Origin: a virus
IMG/VR virus record: IMGVR_UViG_3300050821_004539
Location: 1 to 35,995 of that record
DNA: 35,995 bases
Reading direction: 5' to 3' (one strand)
Below the pieces are notes generated by a model that searched no databases, was not told the origin of the DNA, and was given only the letters and a program-made list of their open reading frames with translations. Both the position numbers and the translations under genes were made by a program. Below are positions 15,251 through 23,774 of this stretch, piece after piece (the first letter of the stretch is position 1; every line of letters begins with the position of its first letter).

Positions 15251-16330
15251 ATGGCCCTGACAGTCACCGACGACGTAACTATTCTCACTAAGCCGATTAA
15301 TGCCGTCTTTCAGCAGACCTTCCTGCGCCGTGCGCAGCAGGTTTGCCCGTACTTCACGGGGACGGTTCCCGGCCAACTGAACAGGCAGCAAGGCACGTCC
15401 ACTATCAAATGGCGGCGTATCGAGCAGCTTGCACCCTCGACGGCGGCATTGTCCGAGCTGACCGGCGCGCTTGCGTTCATGGGCGGCCGCTCCTCGGTTA
15501 CGCCGACGTTCACCGATGTGCTGGCTACAATGAGCAAATATGGCCAGTTCTACATCGTCAATGAAGAAGTGGACCTGTTCAACCCGAACGGCACCACGAA
15601 TGAGCTGATCGGGACGCTCGGCGAGTCCGCCGGCCGTTCGCTCAACCAGCTCATGCGCAACGTGTCCGAGGGAACGCTGCCACAGGTCTATGCGAACAAC
15701 GTGGCGTCGCTGCGTTCGGTCGTCGCCAAGGTGGCAACCGGCGACCTCAACTACGTCATCAACCAGTTATCGCGTAACGCGGCCCGGACCTTCACCGCGA
15801 TGTCTCCCGGCGCCGTCGAGATCGGTACAGTGCCGATCCTGCCGTCGTTCTGGGCCTTCTGTCACCCGGACGTGGCAGTGGACATTGCCGGTCTTACCGG
15901 CTTCACCTCGGTGGAGAAGTACGCACAGCAAGTGTCGATCGCCATCGGCGAGTTCGGCACCTACTCGCTGGCTGGCCGCGGCCTCCGGTTCATCCAGTCG
16001 GAGGATGCCTCGATCGGCCTGGCAGGCGGCGGTGCGGTGGGCGGCGGTATCCGCGGCATCACCAACACCGACGTGTACGCCATCGTGGTCATCGGCCAGG
16101 ATGCCTTGGGCTCGGTCGGCCTGGGCTTGCGTCACACCGATGGCACCTATAAGGCCGGCGACAATACCGGCGGATGGGAGATCATCAACCATCCGGTCGG
16201 CTCGAGCGGAGCAGCAGACCCGTTCAACGAAATCGCAACTCTGGCATATAAGCTGTTCTTTGCCGGCGCGGTTTTGAACTCGACCTGGGGCTTCTCGATC
16301 CGCAGCGGCGCCAGCCTGTTGGTCCCGTAA
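15251..16330 (+). CDS. Major capsid protein
   Basis: 359 residues, with AGGAGAT before ATG 15251. Size, single copy, position after the scaffold and before the adaptor, and the sequence (VFQQTFLRRAQQVCPYFTGT, NQLSRNAARTFT, TGFTSVEKYAQQ) fit the HK97-fold capsid proteins of podoviruses (N4 gp56-like group). The C-terminus ends in a beta strand (SIRSGASLLVP). A strong ribosome-binding site and the hairpin pair immediately downstream suggest high expression. Confidence 0.85.
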   Translation: MALTVTDDVTILTKPINAVFQQTFLRRAQQVCPYFTGTVPGQLNRQQGTSTIKWRRIEQLAPSTAALSELTGALAFMGGRSSVTPTFTDVLATMSKYGQFYIVNEEVDLFNPNGTTNELIGTLGESAGRSLNQLMRNVSEGTLPQVYANNVASLRSVVAKVATGDLNYVINQLSRNAARTFTAMSPGAVEIGTVPILPSFWAFCHPDVAVDIAGLTGFTSVEKYAQQVSIAIGEFGTYSLAGRGLRFIQSEDASIGLAGGGAVGGGIRGITNTDVYAIVVIGQDALGSVGLGLRHTDGTYKAGDNTGGWEIINHPVGSSGAADPFNEIATLAYKLFFAGAVLNSTWGFSIRSGASLLVP

Positions 16331-16355
16331 TAGTCAGCTTTGCTACGCCAGGCGC

Positions 16356-16397
16356 GGAGGGCGGGGAAACTCGCCCTCCTCCACCTATGGAGTTTTT
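16356..16397 (+). promoter_or_regulatory. Two stem-loops after capsid gene; second holds next gene's ribosome-binding site
   Basis: Arms GGAGGGCG (16356-16363) and CGCCCTCC (16372-16379) form a perfect 8-bp stem with an 8-base loop. It is followed by CTCCA (16379-16383) and TGGAG (16388-16392) around a 4-base loop, then TTTTT (16393-16397) and the next ATG at 16398. The GGAG of the second stem is the only Shine-Dalgarno sequence for that gene. The element could terminate or attenuate transcription after the capsid gene and also limit translation of the next one. Confidence 0.65.
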
Positions 16398-16871
16398 ATG
16401 GGCGCTATTCTGACCAAAATTGAGGATCCCCGCGACAATCTGATGAAGATGACGCGCGATGAGCTCTATGACTACGGCATGGAGAACGGTATCGAGTTCC
16501 CGCAGGGCCGCGATACGCCGGCCTTTGATGCTACCAGTGCTCCGGTTCCCAACATGGTGGCGATCTTGCGGGCGCGGGGATTGCCCGGCCGCGACAAGTC
16601 GTATCGTCAACTCGGCGCCCCGCAGCCGCTGCTGTCCGATCCGCCGGCATCTTACAGCAACAAGATTCTTCCTAAGACGCCACCGCCCATTCCATCGCCT
16701 ACTTGGAATCGCGATCAGGAACCGCCGCCGCCCATCGAGAAGATGACAATGGGGCAGATGCGCAAGGAGTGCAAAAGCCGCGGCATCAAGATGGAGCGTC
16801 GGGACAACATGAACACGTTGCGGGACAAGCTCCGTGGATTTTCACCGTCTACGCCGTTTTTTGTCGAGTGA
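16398..16871 (+). CDS. Hypothetical protein with two SAP/HeH-like helical motifs
   Basis: 157 residues. Near residues 15-57, NLMKMTRDELYDYGMENGIE followed later by VPNMVAILRARGL resembles a helix-extended-helix. Near residues 115-148, MTMGQMRKECKSRGIKMERR then NMNTLRDKLRGF resembles a SAP/LEM-like motif, which binds DNA in other proteins. A Pro-rich linker (PKTPPPIPSPTWNRDQEPPP) separates them. Located between major capsid and adaptor, it may be a head-completion or DNA-contact protein. The SAP-like call comes from pattern alone. Its start codon follows a hairpin with the ribosome-binding site in the stem. Confidence 0.65.
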   Translation: MGAILTKIEDPRDNLMKMTRDELYDYGMENGIEFPQGRDTPAFDATSAPVPNMVAILRARGLPGRDKSYRQLGAPQPLLSDPPASYSNKILPKTPPPIPSPTWNRDQEPPPPIEKMTMGQMRKECKSRGIKMERRDNMNTLRDKLRGFSPSTPFFVE

Positions 16872-16874
16872 TAT

Positions 16875-17543
16875 ATGGCCAAAACATTTCTTGATGGTGT
16901 CAATGAGACCCTGACAAGGGTCAACATCATCGCCGGTAATGCGGGCCGTCTCACGTCGTTTGCCAATTCGGCGCTACAGCACAATATTGACGTTGCCAAG
17001 CAGTGCATCAACGAGAGCATCGGTCGCCTTTATCAGTACTCCAACAAGTCGCTGCCGATTGAGCAGGCGGAAGGCAGTATTACGCTCGCCACTGGCGTTC
17101 GAGAATATGCGCTGGCAAATGACTTCGTTATGATGATGTGGCCGTTCCGGGACCGGGTGAATACGCAATACATCTATGAATACACGCAAGGCTACAACGC
17201 GCTTCTCGACCTAGATCCGCAACAGAACCAGAGCTCGCAGCCGCTGTGGGGCGTCATCAGCCCGATTACCGGCAAGCTGCGCGTTGAATTTGCGCCCGAC
17301 ATTACCGTAAACGGCCGGCAATATTTCTACGAGTACGAAAAACTTCTGGTTATGACCGCTGAAACGGACACCATGCCGTTTCTCGACTCGGTGTTCTGGC
17401 AGATGATCCCGGTCTGGGCCGAGCTTTATAGTCGTGGCATGCGTAACGCCTTCGACCAGGGCATTTATGGGGAGGCATTGGGCATCGCCTCCAAGCTGCT
17501 GACGCAAGAGAAGCAGAGAACCAACTATTCCCCGAGGGGCTGA
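16875..17543 (+). CDS. Head-tail adaptor (tail tubular A / gp4-like)
   Basis: 222 residues. Podovirus adaptors form the ring under the portal. The sequence has the expected order: a helical N-terminus (FLDGVNETLTRVNIIAGNAG), NIDVAKQCINESIGRLYQ, a beta-strand region with the typical ITLATGVREYALANDF string, and FYEYEKLLVM. The C-terminal helices include WQMIPVWAELYSRGMRNAF. Position between capsid and tail-hub genes agrees. It ends sharing its last base with the next ATG. Confidence 0.8.
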   Translation: MAKTFLDGVNETLTRVNIIAGNAGRLTSFANSALQHNIDVAKQCINESIGRLYQYSNKSLPIEQAEGSITLATGVREYALANDFVMMMWPFRDRVNTQYIYEYTQGYNALLDLDPQQNQSSQPLWGVISPITGKLRVEFAPDITVNGRQYFYEYEKLLVMTAETDTMPFLDSVFWQMIPVWAELYSRGMRNAFDQGIYGEALGIASKLLTQEKQRTNYSPRG

Positions 17544-19159
17544 TGGTCAGCAAGATCGGACCCGAGGAAAACAATGTCATCCTGAAATTCGGCGGCGGGT
17601 TGCACACCAGGGCCTCGCCGGACGAGATCGACGGCCGCGAGGCGGCGGGCGGCTTCAATTTCACCATCGACATTCAGGACCGCAACCTCAAGAACCGGCC
17701 GCCGTTCGATCTTGTCGGCACGGCGCCTAATGCCGGAGCCATCCGCGGCGCCGCCAGCCTGCTCAAGACCGATGGCACAGTCACCACGATATTCCAGGCC
17801 GGGAACACCATATACAAGTGGGACGGCCACTCGGGGTTCACCAACGTCGGCTCCTGCAGCGCAGGCTGCCAGTTGCGCGGTCACTGGAAAACCCACGTCT
17901 GGAACCTCAGCAATATCGTTCTGATCACCGACTTGACGCTGACTGACACGGTATATCAGTGGGACGGCACAACGTTCAGCCATCCCGTCTTTACCGATCA
18001 GGCAGGAGGGGCGTTCGGTAATTTCTTCGCCAAGTATTGCGCCGTTCAGGACGAGCGGGCCGTGTTTGCCAATGTTTTTGCGGGCATTGCCACACCGCAC
18101 ATGGTCGTTGGCGCCAAGCGCAGCGTCTACACGCAATTGACTGTGGTCAATCGTCCGTCATCGTCGCTCGGGGCCGCTGATCCTTTTTTCCTGCTGTCCA
18201 AGGATTTGAAGCCGATCAACGGCTATTTGACAACATATCTCGGCACGATGATCTCGACGGAAAAGGGCGAGATATTCAACCTCACCGGGACCGACTCCAC
18301 CGACTTCGCCTTTGCCACGTTCTATGCCGCCTCGTGTGCCGCGGGCGTGGAATCGATCGAGGAAATCGGCAACGACTTCATCTATGGTCGGCCAGGCCGC
18401 ATCGAGAGCGTGCGCGACACCAACACTTTCGGCAACTCGACCGCATCGGACCTCACCGAAATTGTTTCTGATCAGGTCGCCGCCTATACCGGATGGACCA
18501 TCGTATTCAACTCGCGAACGCGCAAGACATATTGTTTCCCAGCAGGGGTTTCCGAGTGCTGGGTGCTGGATGCGGCAATCCGCGACGCAAACCAGATCAG
18601 CCCATGGATGCGCTGGAAAACCAGCCATCCGATGGCGTTCCAGCCCACGATGGTGATGTCGCTGCTCGATCCGGTAGACGGTCTAGAATATGTGTTCATG
18701 GGCGACGCGACGGGCCACATCTACCGGATGGAAGGAACGGGTGCAAACGGTGATGGCGGCACCAGCACCATCGATATGCAGTTCCTGTCGAAACTCATAT
18801 CGGCCCGGCTGGACGCCAAGGCATATGATGTCGAGGGATACATAAAATACAAGCAGCAGCTTACCGCCGCGGTCACGCTGACGTTCCAGTACCAGGGCGA
18901 GAACATATTCTCCAACTCGCTGACTACCACGCTTGCCGGGGCTGGAGCCGGTAGCTACTGGAGCGGAACATCGTATTGGGGCGGGACTACCGCATCACCG
19001 GGGGCGGGATTCTGGGGCTCGTTCACCGGCCGTTTGACGCGCAACAAGTTCAGCATCCCCGGCAATGCAAATGAGTTTCAGGTGCTGACCGAGGTCACCG
19101 GCAATAATGCTGTCAGCATCAACGAAATCGGAATCCGCTTCCGCGCATCGAGCTCGTAG
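17543..19159 (+). CDS. Tail hub / nozzle protein (P22 gp10-like)
   Basis: 538 residues, directly after the adaptor. The N-terminus (LKFGGGLHTRASPDEIDGRE, AAGGFNFTID) is the pattern of podovirus tail tubular B/gp10-like nozzle proteins. The body has beta-propeller-like repeats with short strands ending in W-G/D (GNTIYKWDGHSG, TVYQWDGTTF). Further strings are FIYGRPGRIESV, GWTIVFNSRTRKTYCFPAGV and CWVLDAAIRDANQISPWMRW. It should form the exit channel of the short tail. Confidence 0.8.
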   Translation: MVSKIGPEENNVILKFGGGLHTRASPDEIDGREAAGGFNFTIDIQDRNLKNRPPFDLVGTAPNAGAIRGAASLLKTDGTVTTIFQAGNTIYKWDGHSGFTNVGSCSAGCQLRGHWKTHVWNLSNIVLITDLTLTDTVYQWDGTTFSHPVFTDQAGGAFGNFFAKYCAVQDERAVFANVFAGIATPHMVVGAKRSVYTQLTVVNRPSSSLGAADPFFLLSKDLKPINGYLTTYLGTMISTEKGEIFNLTGTDSTDFAFATFYAASCAAGVESIEEIGNDFIYGRPGRIESVRDTNTFGNSTASDLTEIVSDQVAAYTGWTIVFNSRTRKTYCFPAGVSECWVLDAAIRDANQISPWMRWKTSHPMAFQPTMVMSLLDPVDGLEYVFMGDATGHIYRMEGTGANGDGGTSTIDMQFLSKLISARLDAKAYDVEGYIKYKQQLTAAVTLTFQYQGENIFSNSLTTTLAGAGAGSYWSGTSYWGGTTASPGAGFWGSFTGRLTRNKFSIPGNANEFQVLTEVTGNNAVSINEIGIRFRASSS

Positions 19160-19661
19160 CAAATGGCGGCTTTCGCAGACGCTGCGGCGCACCGTTGACT
19201 ATCGCCCGATCGAGGCCGAGGACATCAAGTATTTGTGGGCGGCGTACAAGCAGGGCGCGTTTCCCGACATGGAGCCGGACCTCGAGCCGGAGCAGTTCAA
19301 GCAGCAGTTCCAGAGCATCGTGCTGGCGAAATTTCATGCGGTGTGGACGCTATTTGGGCCGACCCGCAAGGGCTTCATCCCGGTTGGCGTGGTGTTCGCG
19401 GCATGGGCTCCGAATGCGGCCTATCTCATTATAACGGGCATCATGTGGCTGCCGTGGGCGACCAAGCGCAACATTGTCGAGTGCACGGTTGGATTCTTCA
19501 ACGGAGCACGAAAGGAATTTTCATTCGTGGGCTACGCGCTGCCGGAGCACAAGCGGATGTATGAGGTGTGCTGCATCCACGGCATCATGCGCCGCGTGGG
19601 AACGTCGTATGTTGCCATAGCTGGCAAGCATGCCGCCGTGTTCGAGACGCGAGCACCCTGA
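19107..19661 (+). CDS. GNAT-like podovirus tail-module protein
   Basis: 184 residues if it starts at ATG 19107, overlapping the tail hub by 53 bases. No ATG closer to the conserved part is in frame, so a shorter start would need a rare codon. After DYRPIEAEDIKYLWAAYKQG, the core GVVFAAWAPNAAYLIITG, then WLPWATKRNIVECTVGFFN and YEVCCIHGIMRRVGTSY has the strand-helix order of GNAT-fold proteins encoded by many podoviruses near tail or internal virion genes. The donor-binding motif is not clear, so catalysis is not claimed. Confidence 0.65.
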   Translation: MLSASTKSESASAHRARSKWRLSQTLRRTVDYRPIEAEDIKYLWAAYKQGAFPDMEPDLEPEQFKQQFQSIVLAKFHAVWTLFGPTRKGFIPVGVVFAAWAPNAAYLIITGIMWLPWATKRNIVECTVGFFNGARKEFSFVGYALPEHKRMYEVCCIHGIMRRVGTSYVAIAGKHAAVFETRAP

Positions 19662-20353
19662 TGTCGTGGCTTAGCGGCAAAGGGCCGAATATATCGACGC
19701 CGACCGCCTTTCAGCCGGCAGGTTTTACCAGCTCCGGCTTTACCGGCAGCTATGCGGGCGGCTCCTATGGAGTGGCTCCCACTGCCGGGCTATCGTCAAC
19801 TATCGGGCAACTGCAGAGCACCTTCGGCAAAGCGGCGACGGCGTTCAAGAACTTGGGCGCAACAGTCGCACCGGGATTTTCTCAATTCCGCCAGGCCGGA
19901 TTGGCTGATCTCACCACTCAGCAGCAGGCGGCTCGCTCGAATCTGCAGGACACTTTGGCGCAGCGGCGCATTCTCGGCTCGTCGTTTGCCAATGCGCAGC
20001 AAAGCCAACAGGACGCGGAATTTGCGGCGAAACGCGATGATTTCATCGCACAGTCCTATTTACAGGAATTGCAGGCGAGCAACCAGCTCATCCAAGAGCA
20101 GTTCCAGGCGGCTACATCAAAATACCAAGTCGGCATAACCCAAATGAATTTGGAAGGAACCCTAGCTGCTGAATTGAGCGGAAAGATAACGACGACCATG
20201 GCTTCTCTTGCCGAGGAACAGGCTAAACTGGATGCGCAGGCTGCAACCGGCGTCGGCGGCTTCTTCGGGACGCTTGCGGCGGCCGGGATTGGTGCTGCTG
20301 GCAATATATTCAAGGGCGCCGGAACTCCCGCAGCGCAGCCGCAGCCCAGGTAG
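19661..20353 (+). CDS. Ejection/internal virion protein candidate 1
   Basis: 230 residues from ATG 19661, which overlaps the previous stop (TGATG); longer readings upstream are unsupported. The N-terminus is Gly/Ser/Thr-rich, the middle is a long Gln/Ala-rich helix (QQQAARSNLQDTLAQRRILG, FANAQQSQQDAEFAAKRDD), and a small glycine/alanine patch GGFFGTLAAAGIGAAGNIFK sits near the end. This mix and the location after the tail hub resemble the small member of ejection-protein sets (P22 gp7-type). Specific function inferred. Confidence 0.65.
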   Translation: MSWLSGKGPNISTPTAFQPAGFTSSGFTGSYAGGSYGVAPTAGLSSTIGQLQSTFGKAATAFKNLGATVAPGFSQFRQAGLADLTTQQQAARSNLQDTLAQRRILGSSFANAQQSQQDAEFAAKRDDFIAQSYLQELQASNQLIQEQFQAATSKYQVGITQMNLEGTLAAELSGKITTTMASLAEEQAKLDAQAATGVGGFFGTLAAAGIGAAGNIFKGAGTPAAQPQPR

Positions 20354-20362
20354 GAGAAAGAG

Positions 20363-21637
20363 ATGGCCGGAATCGGCTTTGGTCTTGGAGGTTTTGCCAG
20401 CGCGTTCCAGCAAGGAATGCGTGACAACAGCCTGGCCGACTATCGTCAAAAGGAACTACAGTTGCAGGAGCAGGGCCAGAAGAATGCCATGCTTCGCGAT
20501 CAATTTGCTCGCATTGACAGTCTTCAAGGCGACTTGTGGAAAAGCATCGGCCAGACCGTCGAGGCCGGACTGATAGCTGGTAACAAGCCAGCGGACATTG
20601 CCCAGCATTTACAGCCTCTCGTCGAGCGTTCCGACGAAATGTATAAAAAGATGGGAATGGCTCCTATGGGGGCGACCCGACTTGCAACACTGCTGTCGGC
20701 GCCGCCAAAGACGCAGACCGCAGCAGCCATGACGGCGGCCACGGCCGAGCCGAAGGTCGAGAAAATGACATCCGCGTCGGGGGATCAAAGCATTGCCATT
20801 GTGGACCCGTACAAGAAAACCGTGGACTATCCTGGCGGCCAGCCGGATACGTCGGTGCCGTCGCCGCGCGAGGGTTTACAGCCGGGTGAGATCGACACCA
20901 ATTTCCTCGACGCACTAGCCAAGCGTTCGGGAGTGACATCGGAAGAACTCGATGTCGCCGGCCGTTCCTGGGCTAGTGGGAACCCAACTGCGGTGCAGAA
21001 TCTCGGGCGCAGTCGTGGAGGAGAAGCTCAGAAGGCTGTAAGAGCATGGGGCACGCATGTCCTTATGCACGAAGAAGGACTTTCTGCGAAAACTGCTGCG
21101 GAAGTATTGGCAAACAATGTCATAGAATTTAGTGGCATGAAGGCGGGAGCGGCTTCTCTGGCGCGCAGAGAGGCGCAAGTCATTGGCGCATCCGAAACAG
21201 CCATGCAGACCGCGCCGCGCGTTACCGAAGCGTCAGATGCCGTGGACAGGACCAAATACTCTGACATCAATGCCATCATCCTGGCGGGGAAGCGAAGAAC
21301 AGGTGACGAAAATGTCATCCGCTTTGGCATCGCGGTAAACACCTTTATCAACAATTATGCGCGTGCAGTCGGAGCCGGGAGCGCGACACTAACCGATACT
21401 GCTCGCGCTGAGGCAACTGCAAATCTGCAATTGGCATGGTCTAATGGACAAATCCATGCCGCCATCGATCAGATGCTCAATAAGGAACTGCCTTCGGAAG
21501 TCACGGGCGCCAAGTTGGGCATGCGGGAATTTCTCAAGCAGCGGGGGTATGCGGTTCCGCCCGGCGGAAGCGGAGGCGACAAGAAAGAAAGCAAAACTCC
21601 CGCGCCTCCTCCCGGATTCGTCGTTCAGGGTCAGTAG
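20363..21637 (+). CDS. Ejection/internal virion protein candidate 2
   Basis: 424 residues, with AGGAGAAAGAG before ATG 20363. It starts with a Gly/Phe patch (GIGFGLGGFASAFQQG), then a long charged coiled coil (KELQLQEQGQKNAMLRDQFA). The middle is helical (NAIILAGKRRTGDENVIRF), followed by NTFINNYARAVGAGSATL and a Pro-rich end TPAPPPGFVVQGQ. The PPPGF-type ending also appears on the small minus-strand protein at 23600-23761. The gene is the second of three consecutive ejection-type genes. Confidence 0.65.
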   Translation: MAGIGFGLGGFASAFQQGMRDNSLADYRQKELQLQEQGQKNAMLRDQFARIDSLQGDLWKSIGQTVEAGLIAGNKPADIAQHLQPLVERSDEMYKKMGMAPMGATRLATLLSAPPKTQTAAAMTAATAEPKVEKMTSASGDQSIAIVDPYKKTVDYPGGQPDTSVPSPREGLQPGEIDTNFLDALAKRSGVTSEELDVAGRSWASGNPTAVQNLGRSRGGEAQKAVRAWGTHVLMHEEGLSAKTAAEVLANNVIEFSGMKAGAASLARREAQVIGASETAMQTAPRVTEASDAVDRTKYSDINAIILAGKRRTGDENVIRFGIAVNTFINNYARAVGAGSATLTDTARAEATANLQLAWSNGQIHAAIDQMLNKELPSEVTGAKLGMREFLKQRGYAVPPGGSGGDKKESKTPAPPPGFVVQGQ

Positions 21638-21640
21638 CCC

Positions 21641-23599
21641 ATGCCGATCGCAACCAATCCAGACACCGGCGACGTAGTGTTCCTCGATAACGACGGGAAA
21701 TGGTCACCGGCCAAAACCGCCGTCAATCCCAAGACCCGCGAGATGATGGCTTATGACGGCAAGGACTGGCAAAAGGTCTCCACGCACGGTCACGGCATCC
21801 TGAGCTATGTTGACGATGCGGTGCGTTCGATCGCGAGCGGCATCACCTTTGGCTATGCTGATCGGCTTGCTGCTGGGATGGAGTCACTGACCGGCGTCGG
21901 CGGCGCCAAGGGGAAATATGAGGAGAATCTGGCGCGCGAGCAGCGCAAGACGGCCGAGGTTCCCGGAGCGATCAGGATACCGGGCGAGATCGCCGGCGCC
22001 GTTGCCGGAACCGTGGCGGCCGCACCGGCTACCGCGGTGGTCGGGGCGGCTACCGGGCTTGCCCGGCTCCCCGCAGTAGCCAAGATCATTGCCGGCGGTG
22101 CCGCGGGCGGTGCGGCTTTCGGCTCCAGCGAAGGCGACACTCCCCAGGAACGGTTTGAGAGCGCCGTAAAAGGCGCTGGGCTCGGGGCGGCCACGGGCGG
22201 GCTATTCGCGGCTGGCGGACGGGCTTTGAGTGCCATCCGCTCGCCCACAGAGCGGGCTACGGCGCAGTTAACGCGGGCCATGGGCCGAGACGAGGTAACG
22301 GCGCAGGAAGCCGCCCAGCGTGCTCGCGCGCTCGATGTAGACCGCCCCGGCGTGGCGACGGTTGCCGACGTGGGCGGGGAGAACGTCAAGGGGCTGGTGG
22401 AACGGGTAGCGCAGACGCCAGGGGCGGGGCGGACGACCATGATCCCGTTCCTCGACCAGCGCCAGCAGCAACAGATGACTCGCGTCGCCGGCGACCTCAC
22501 GGAACTTACGGGTTCCCGCCGCACCGCACTACAGGCTGTTAACGAAACGATGGCGCAGCGGGCCGAGGCAGCGTCGCCGCTTTACCAGGCTGCCTACCAG
22601 GCCGGCGACCGCGCAATCTGGTCAACTGAGGGGCCGAACTCGCTCGAGCGGCTGTCCTCGAGCCCGACCATCAAATCGGCAATGCAGGGCGCAGTTCGCA
22701 TCTGGCGCGACAACGCCGTTGCGGACGGCTTCGGCGCCATGAACCCCGGCGCACTGGTCGATCGCGGCGGGCGTCTTTCGTTCTCCAGCGGCCAGCTTCC
22801 GGCGTTCCCGAACCTGCAATTCTGGGACTACACCAAGCGGCTTATGGATGACAAGGTGAGGCAGGCAATCCGTGCTGGACAGGGCCAGAAAGCCAGGACG
22901 CTGACCCGTCTGACCGAACAACTGCGCACCGAGCTCGACAGGCTGGCGCCAGAATATCGTGCCGCGCGAGACGCCTGGAGCGGCCCGACCTCGTATCTTG
23001 ATGCGGTAGAATCCGGCCGTGGCATCCTCTCGCGGACTGAATCCGCCGAGGAGATGATAGCGAACTTCCGCACGTTGTCCGCAGCCGATCGGCAGGGATA
23101 TCGCGAGGCCGCCGTGTCCTCGATCATCGGCAAGATGAGCAGCGACCCGGCCAAGCTCGGCGATATGACCAAATACCTGCGTTCGCCGGCCATGCGCGAG
23201 AAAGTTCTGGCCATGATGCCGAACAATGAGGCGCGGCAGGCATGGCAGCGGCGACTGGACTTTGAGATTCAATCATCGGAAATGGTTGGCAGGGCGCGCG
23301 GTAATTCTGCAACTGCAAGACGACTTGCTGAGATGGAAGATGCCGAAGGTATAGGTACTGATCTTGTTGTCGGCATGCTTAAAGGAAAGCCAAGCATAAG
23401 TTTGATCGAAAAATTAGCTATGGGTGCTTGGTCGAAAACACGCGATAGGCTGCGTTCCAAGACGGATGCCGAACTTGCAAGGATGTTGACCGGAACAGCT
23501 ACGGCGCCGGCAACACCGCGGCGTCGGGTTCTCGGTCAACGTGCACTGTTGCCGTCTGCGGGTGCGATTGGAACTGAATCCGGCCTGATCCAGCAATAA
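21641..23599 (+). CDS. Large ejection / DNA-transfer protein candidate
   Basis: 652 residues, four bases after the preceding gene. Residues ~1-45 form a small beta domain (NPDTGDVVFLDNDGKWSPA). Residues ~50-100 include SYVDDAVRSIASGITFGYAD, and residues ~116-178 are a long Ala/Gly amphipathic region (GEIAGAVAGTVAAAPATAVV) suited to membrane insertion. The remaining ~450 residues are helical and charged. This is the usual build of the largest podovirus ejection protein, which enters the host with the DNA. No lytic-transglycosylase motif was recognised. Confidence 0.7.
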   Translation: MPIATNPDTGDVVFLDNDGKWSPAKTAVNPKTREMMAYDGKDWQKVSTHGHGILSYVDDAVRSIASGITFGYADRLAAGMESLTGVGGAKGKYEENLAREQRKTAEVPGAIRIPGEIAGAVAGTVAAAPATAVVGAATGLARLPAVAKIIAGGAAGGAAFGSSEGDTPQERFESAVKGAGLGAATGGLFAAGGRALSAIRSPTERATAQLTRAMGRDEVTAQEAAQRARALDVDRPGVATVADVGGENVKGLVERVAQTPGAGRTTMIPFLDQRQQQQMTRVAGDLTELTGSRRTALQAVNETMAQRAEAASPLYQAAYQAGDRAIWSTEGPNSLERLSSSPTIKSAMQGAVRIWRDNAVADGFGAMNPGALVDRGGRLSFSSGQLPAFPNLQFWDYTKRLMDDKVRQAIRAGQGQKARTLTRLTEQLRTELDRLAPEYRAARDAWSGPTSYLDAVESGRGILSRTESAEEMIANFRTLSAADRQGYREAAVSSIIGKMSSDPAKLGDMTKYLRSPAMREKVLAMMPNNEARQAWQRRLDFEIQSSEMVGRARGNSATARRLAEMEDAEGIGTDLVVGMLKGKPSISLIEKLAMGAWSKTRDRLRSKTDAELARMLTGTATAPATPRRRVLGQRALLPSAGAIGTESGLIQQ

Positions 23600-23761
23600 T
23601 CATTTTGGAGACACGAGAATAAAACCGGGCGGAGGCGGGGGAATTTTGCTGTCCGCTATAGAACTTGTTGTTGAACTACTTTCATACAATTTACATTTTT
23701 GTTCACTGAACGCGAACCAGCTAACAATAGCAGTGGCAGAAATCACAACTATCCACTTCAT
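23600..23761 (-). CDS. 53-residue antisense-strand membrane or secreted peptide
   Basis: On the minus strand, ATG (23761-23759) is preceded by AGGGGG six bases upstream, and the frame ends in TGA at 23602-23600, directly against the stop of the ejection gene. The product starts MKWIVVISATAIVSWFAFSE, a basic-start hydrophobic segment, continues with a Ser/Thr-rich part with one Cys, and ends IPPPPPGFILVSPK. The ending resembles the PAPPPGF ending of the 20363 protein. It is the only minus-strand gene I support among the late genes. It may be a small regulator or envelope peptide. Confidence 0.55.
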   Translation of the reverse strand: MKWIVVISATAIVSWFAFSEQKCKLYESSSTTSSIADSKIPPPPPGFILVSPK

Positions 23762-23774
23762 GTGAGGCCCCCTC

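Noticed and set aside
21853-22524. Minus-strand frame of 223 codons opposite the large ejection gene
   Set aside because: Ser/Pro/Ala-rich shadow of the Ala/Gly-rich forward gene with no domain or regulatory context.
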